Source: an uncultured Alphaproteobacteria bacterium
GTDB lineage: Bacteria > Pseudomonadota > Alphaproteobacteria > Rhizobiales > Rhizobiaceae
Direction: 5' to 3'
DNA length: 7,093 nt
NCBI GenBank assembly: GCA_929200335.1
Contig: CAKMZG010000131.1
Span: 1-7,093, forward strand
The notes below the pieces were generated by a model that saw only the letters and a list, made by a program, of their open reading frames with translations, was not told the DNA's origin and searched no databases. Below, piece after piece: positions 5,605 to 7,093 of this stretch. Position numbers and translations under genes: made by a program. Every line of letters starts with the position of its first letter. Positions within the stretch are counted from its first letter, which is position 1.

Positions 5605-6081
5605 TCAGCCTCTTTCACGCATGAGACGTGCCTTGTCGCGCTGCCAATCGCGGTTGCGTTCTGTCTCGCGCTTATCGTGGTTTTTCTTACCCTTAGCCAA
5701 TGCCAATTGTAACTTGGCAATGCCTCTGTCATTAAAATAAAGTTTTAGGGGAACCAGCGTCATGCCATCGCGTTGAACAGCGGAAGATAGTTTTGCAATC
5801 TCGCGTTTGCTTAACAATAATTTGCGTGGGCGTCTTGGTTCATGGTTTTCGCGGTTAGCCTGCACATATTCGGGAATATGCGCATTGATCAGCCATATGC
5901 CTTCGTTCTCCGCAGAGGCATAGCTCTCTGCAATATTTGCCTTACCATTGCGCAGTGACTTCACCTCGGAACCAGTTAGAATTAAACCAGCTTCAAGGGT
6001 GTCATCAATGGAGAAATCATAGCGTGCTTTACGGTTTTCTGCTATCGCCTTAACCGTTGATTTTTTCTTTGGCTTTGCCAT
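5605..6081 (-). CDS. smpB: SsrA-binding protein SmpB
   Basis: SmpB binds tmRNA (SsrA) and brings it to stalled ribosomes for trans-translation, which tags the unfinished protein and frees the ribosome. The 158-residue product is complete. It has the basic N-terminus MAKPKKK, the beta-barrel blocks ENRKARYDF and LILTGSEVKSLRNGKANI (about 33-50), INAHIPEY, PRRPRKLLLSKREI (about 82-95), GMTLVPLKLYFNDRG and the GKKNHDKRET motif (about 131-140). The C-terminal tail (DWQRDKARLMRERG) is basic and is the part that enters the empty mRNA channel. It lies 27 nt downstream of dapA, an arrangement common in Hyphomicrobiales, and one base before the peroxiredoxin start. The ribosome site before its ATG is weak (AGATTAAG region), suggesting dependence on dapA translation. 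No tmRNA gene is in the window. Confidence 0.97.
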   Translation of the reverse strand: MAKPKKKSTVKAIAENRKARYDFSIDDTLEAGLILTGSEVKSLRNGKANIAESYASAENEGIWLINAHIPEYVQANRENHEPRRPRKLLLSKREIAKLSSAVQRDGMTLVPLKLYFNDRGIAKLQLALAKGKKNHDKRETERNRDWQRDKARLMRERG

Positions 6082-6108
6082 GACACTTAATCTCGTTTAC
6101 CGCTAATT

Positions 6109-6990
6109 TTAGTTGATAAGTCCAGCATGTTTAAGGGCTTCATCCACAATTGCCTTTGTTTCATCTGTTAGAGGCACTAGTGGCAAGCGTTGGTGCTCAT
6201 TCATTTTACCTAATTTTGACAGGGCATATTTCGCCGCTGCAGGATTTGGCTCAATGAAGAGAGAACTATGCAACGGGAATAAGCGATCTTGAATGCTAAG
6301 GGCTGTTTTATAATCCCCATTCATACAGGCTTCTAGTAGTTGTGAACAAAGTGCAGGTGCAACATTAGCAGTCACAGAAATGCAGCCTTGACCACCTTGT
6401 CCCATATAGCCAATAGTTGTTGCATCTTCACCAGACAATTGAATGAAATCAGAACCACAAAGTTGGCGAATTTCTGATACGCGATCTAATTTAGCCGTTG
6501 CATCTTTCACACCAACTATATTGGTAAAATCATCATTTAATTTTGCCATAGTTTCAGAGGTCATATCAATGACAGAGCGGCCAGGGATATTATAGATATA
6601 AATAGGTAGGCTGCTGGCATTGGCAATGGCTGAAAAATGTGCGTAGAGGCCACGTTGATTGGGTTTGTTGTAATATGGGGTTACTACAAGGGCTGCATCA
6701 GCACCAACTTTTTCTGCATGTTGAATAAAGTCGATGGCTGCAACCGTATCGTTAGAACCACAACCTGCCATTACAGGAACACGGCCATTCGACGTTTGAA
6801 CGCATAATTCAACAACAGCTTTGTGCTCTTCATGGCTAAGAGTAGGTGATTCACCTGAGGTACCAACAGGCACTAGACCATGACTGCCCTCGCTAATTTG
6901 CCATTCTACAAAATTGATAAATGCATCCTTGTCTACTTCTCCATTCTCAGTGAATGGTGTTACAAGCGCTGGGTTTGATCCTTTAAACAT
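6109..6990 (-). CDS. dapA: 4-hydroxy-tetrahydrodipicolinate synthase
   Basis: DapA condenses pyruvate with aspartate semialdehyde to 4-hydroxy-tetrahydrodipicolinate, the first committed step to diaminopimelate and lysine, in the cytoplasm. The 293-residue product has the full set of active-site residues in the E. coli-like positions. The Schiff-base lysine is Lys162 in GVKDAT. The catalytic triad is Thr44 in VGTSGESPTL, Tyr107 in TPYYNKP and Tyr133 in YIYNIPGR, and Arg138 binds the substrate carboxylate. The opening FKGSNPALVTPF is typical. A GTG at 7002 gives a longer frame, but GGAG (6997-7000) includes that codon and lies 6 nt before the ATG at 6990, which is chosen. It is the first gene of a probable dapA-smpB-peroxiredoxin operon. 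Diaminopimelate also feeds peptidoglycan synthesis. Confidence 0.97.
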   Translation of the reverse strand: MFKGSNPALVTPFTENGEVDKDAFINFVEWQISEGSHGLVPVGTSGESPTLSHEEHKAVVELCVQTSNGRVPVMAGCGSNDTVAAIDFIQHAEKVGADAALVVTPYYNKPNQRGLYAHFSAIANASSLPIYIYNIPGRSVIDMTSETMAKLNDDFTNIVGVKDATAKLDRVSEIRQLCGSDFIQLSGEDATTIGYMGQGGQGCISVTANVAPALCSQLLEACMNGDYKTALSIQDRLFPLHSSLFIEPNPAAAKYALSKLGKMNEHQRLPLVPLTDETKAIVDEALKHAGLIN

Positions 6991-6996
6991 TTTATT

Positions 6997-7000
6997 CTCC
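6997..7000 (-). promoter_or_regulatory. Ribosome binding site deciding the dapA start
   Basis: GGAG on the minus strand lies 6 nt before the ATG at 6990 and overlaps the GTG at 7002. The GTG would be part of the ribosome site, not the start. Confidence 0.7.
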
Positions 7001-7054
7001 ACATTTATCTATTTATGACTTGCGATTGCCTCTATTATTGCCCCAGCAAGTTTT

Positions 7055-7082
7055 ATTAAATTTCAACGAGTTTTACCCTCAA
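7055..7082 (-). promoter_or_regulatory. dapA: Tentative dapA promoter
   Basis: On the minus strand TTGAGG (7082-7077) and TTTAAT (7060-7055) are 16 nt apart, a passable -35/-10 pair. The ATG lies about 65 nt downstream. Another TTGAAA (7066-7061) has no well-spaced partner. The sequence is AT-rich and the call is weak. No other gene is visible between 7003 and the right edge. Confidence 0.25.
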
Positions 7083-7093
7083 CAGCTAAGAAC

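Noticed and set aside
5604..5732. N-terminal extension of the peroxiredoxin frame into smpB
   Set aside because: The extension is the smpB sequence read in another frame. The ATG at 5603 has a good ribosome site and gives the family-typical N-terminus.
5247..5740. Overlapping plus-strand frames opposite the peroxiredoxin and smpB
   Set aside because: They are shadows of the peroxiredoxin and SmpB coding strand; the conserved proteins explain this region.

Overview
The window looks like a piece of chromosome from an AT-rich alphaproteobacterium, most likely of the order Hyphomicrobiales (Rhizobiales). Several gene families typical of that group occur together: a DnaA-domain-IV helix-turn-helix protein next to a DUF6456 protein, SufE beside a DUF5330-like small protein, DUF1491, and a dapA-smpB pair. 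The assignment rests on protein recognition alone. Coding density is high. No mobile element, CRISPR array, rRNA or tRNA was seen.

Layout: (1) Positions 2-999 (+) hold the 3' end of a DnaA-C-terminal-like DNA-binding protein, overlapping by 4 nt a complete DUF6456 protein. (2) Positions 1049-1739 (-) hold a DUF5330-like membrane-anchored small protein followed by sufE, convergent with the first block. (3) An AT-rich divergent intergenic region (about 1740-1992) contains a CtrA-like half-site, a tandem octamer and an inverted repeat. (4) Positions 1993-4143 (+) hold a tight three-gene unit: a predicted six-helix membrane protein, a membrane-anchored protein with two peptidoglycan-binding domains, and DUF1491. 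It ends in a hairpin that can serve as a terminator in both directions. (5) Positions 4217-4963 (-) hold yebC with its own likely promoter. (6) Positions 5046-6990 (-) hold dapA, smpB and a PrxQ/BCP-like peroxiredoxin gene, spaced like an operon. (7) Positions 7003-7093 are the dapA upstream region.

The most notable observation is in the peroxiredoxin gene. An in-frame TAA (5202-5204) interrupts an otherwise intact reading frame. The 51 residues encoded after the stop still match the expected C-terminal end of the family, including the basic residue before the predicted core strand and a conserved-looking YPVFPPDRN segment. This points to a very recent nonsense mutation, a sequencing error, or readthrough, not an old decayed gene.

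Several start codons were moved inward from the longest reading frame because a Shine-Dalgarno sequence 5-6 nt upstream picks the internal ATG (dapA, sufE, yebC, the peptidoglycan-binding protein and the peroxiredoxin). Functionally the window is mostly housekeeping: lysine/cell-wall precursor synthesis, trans-translation, Fe-S assembly, translation or regulation by YebC, and envelope maintenance. Two poorly described conserved modules stand out: the DnaA-IV/DUF6456 pair and the membrane protein/peptidoglycan-binding/DUF1491 unit. I did not find convincing evidence of a wholly new defence or mobile system.
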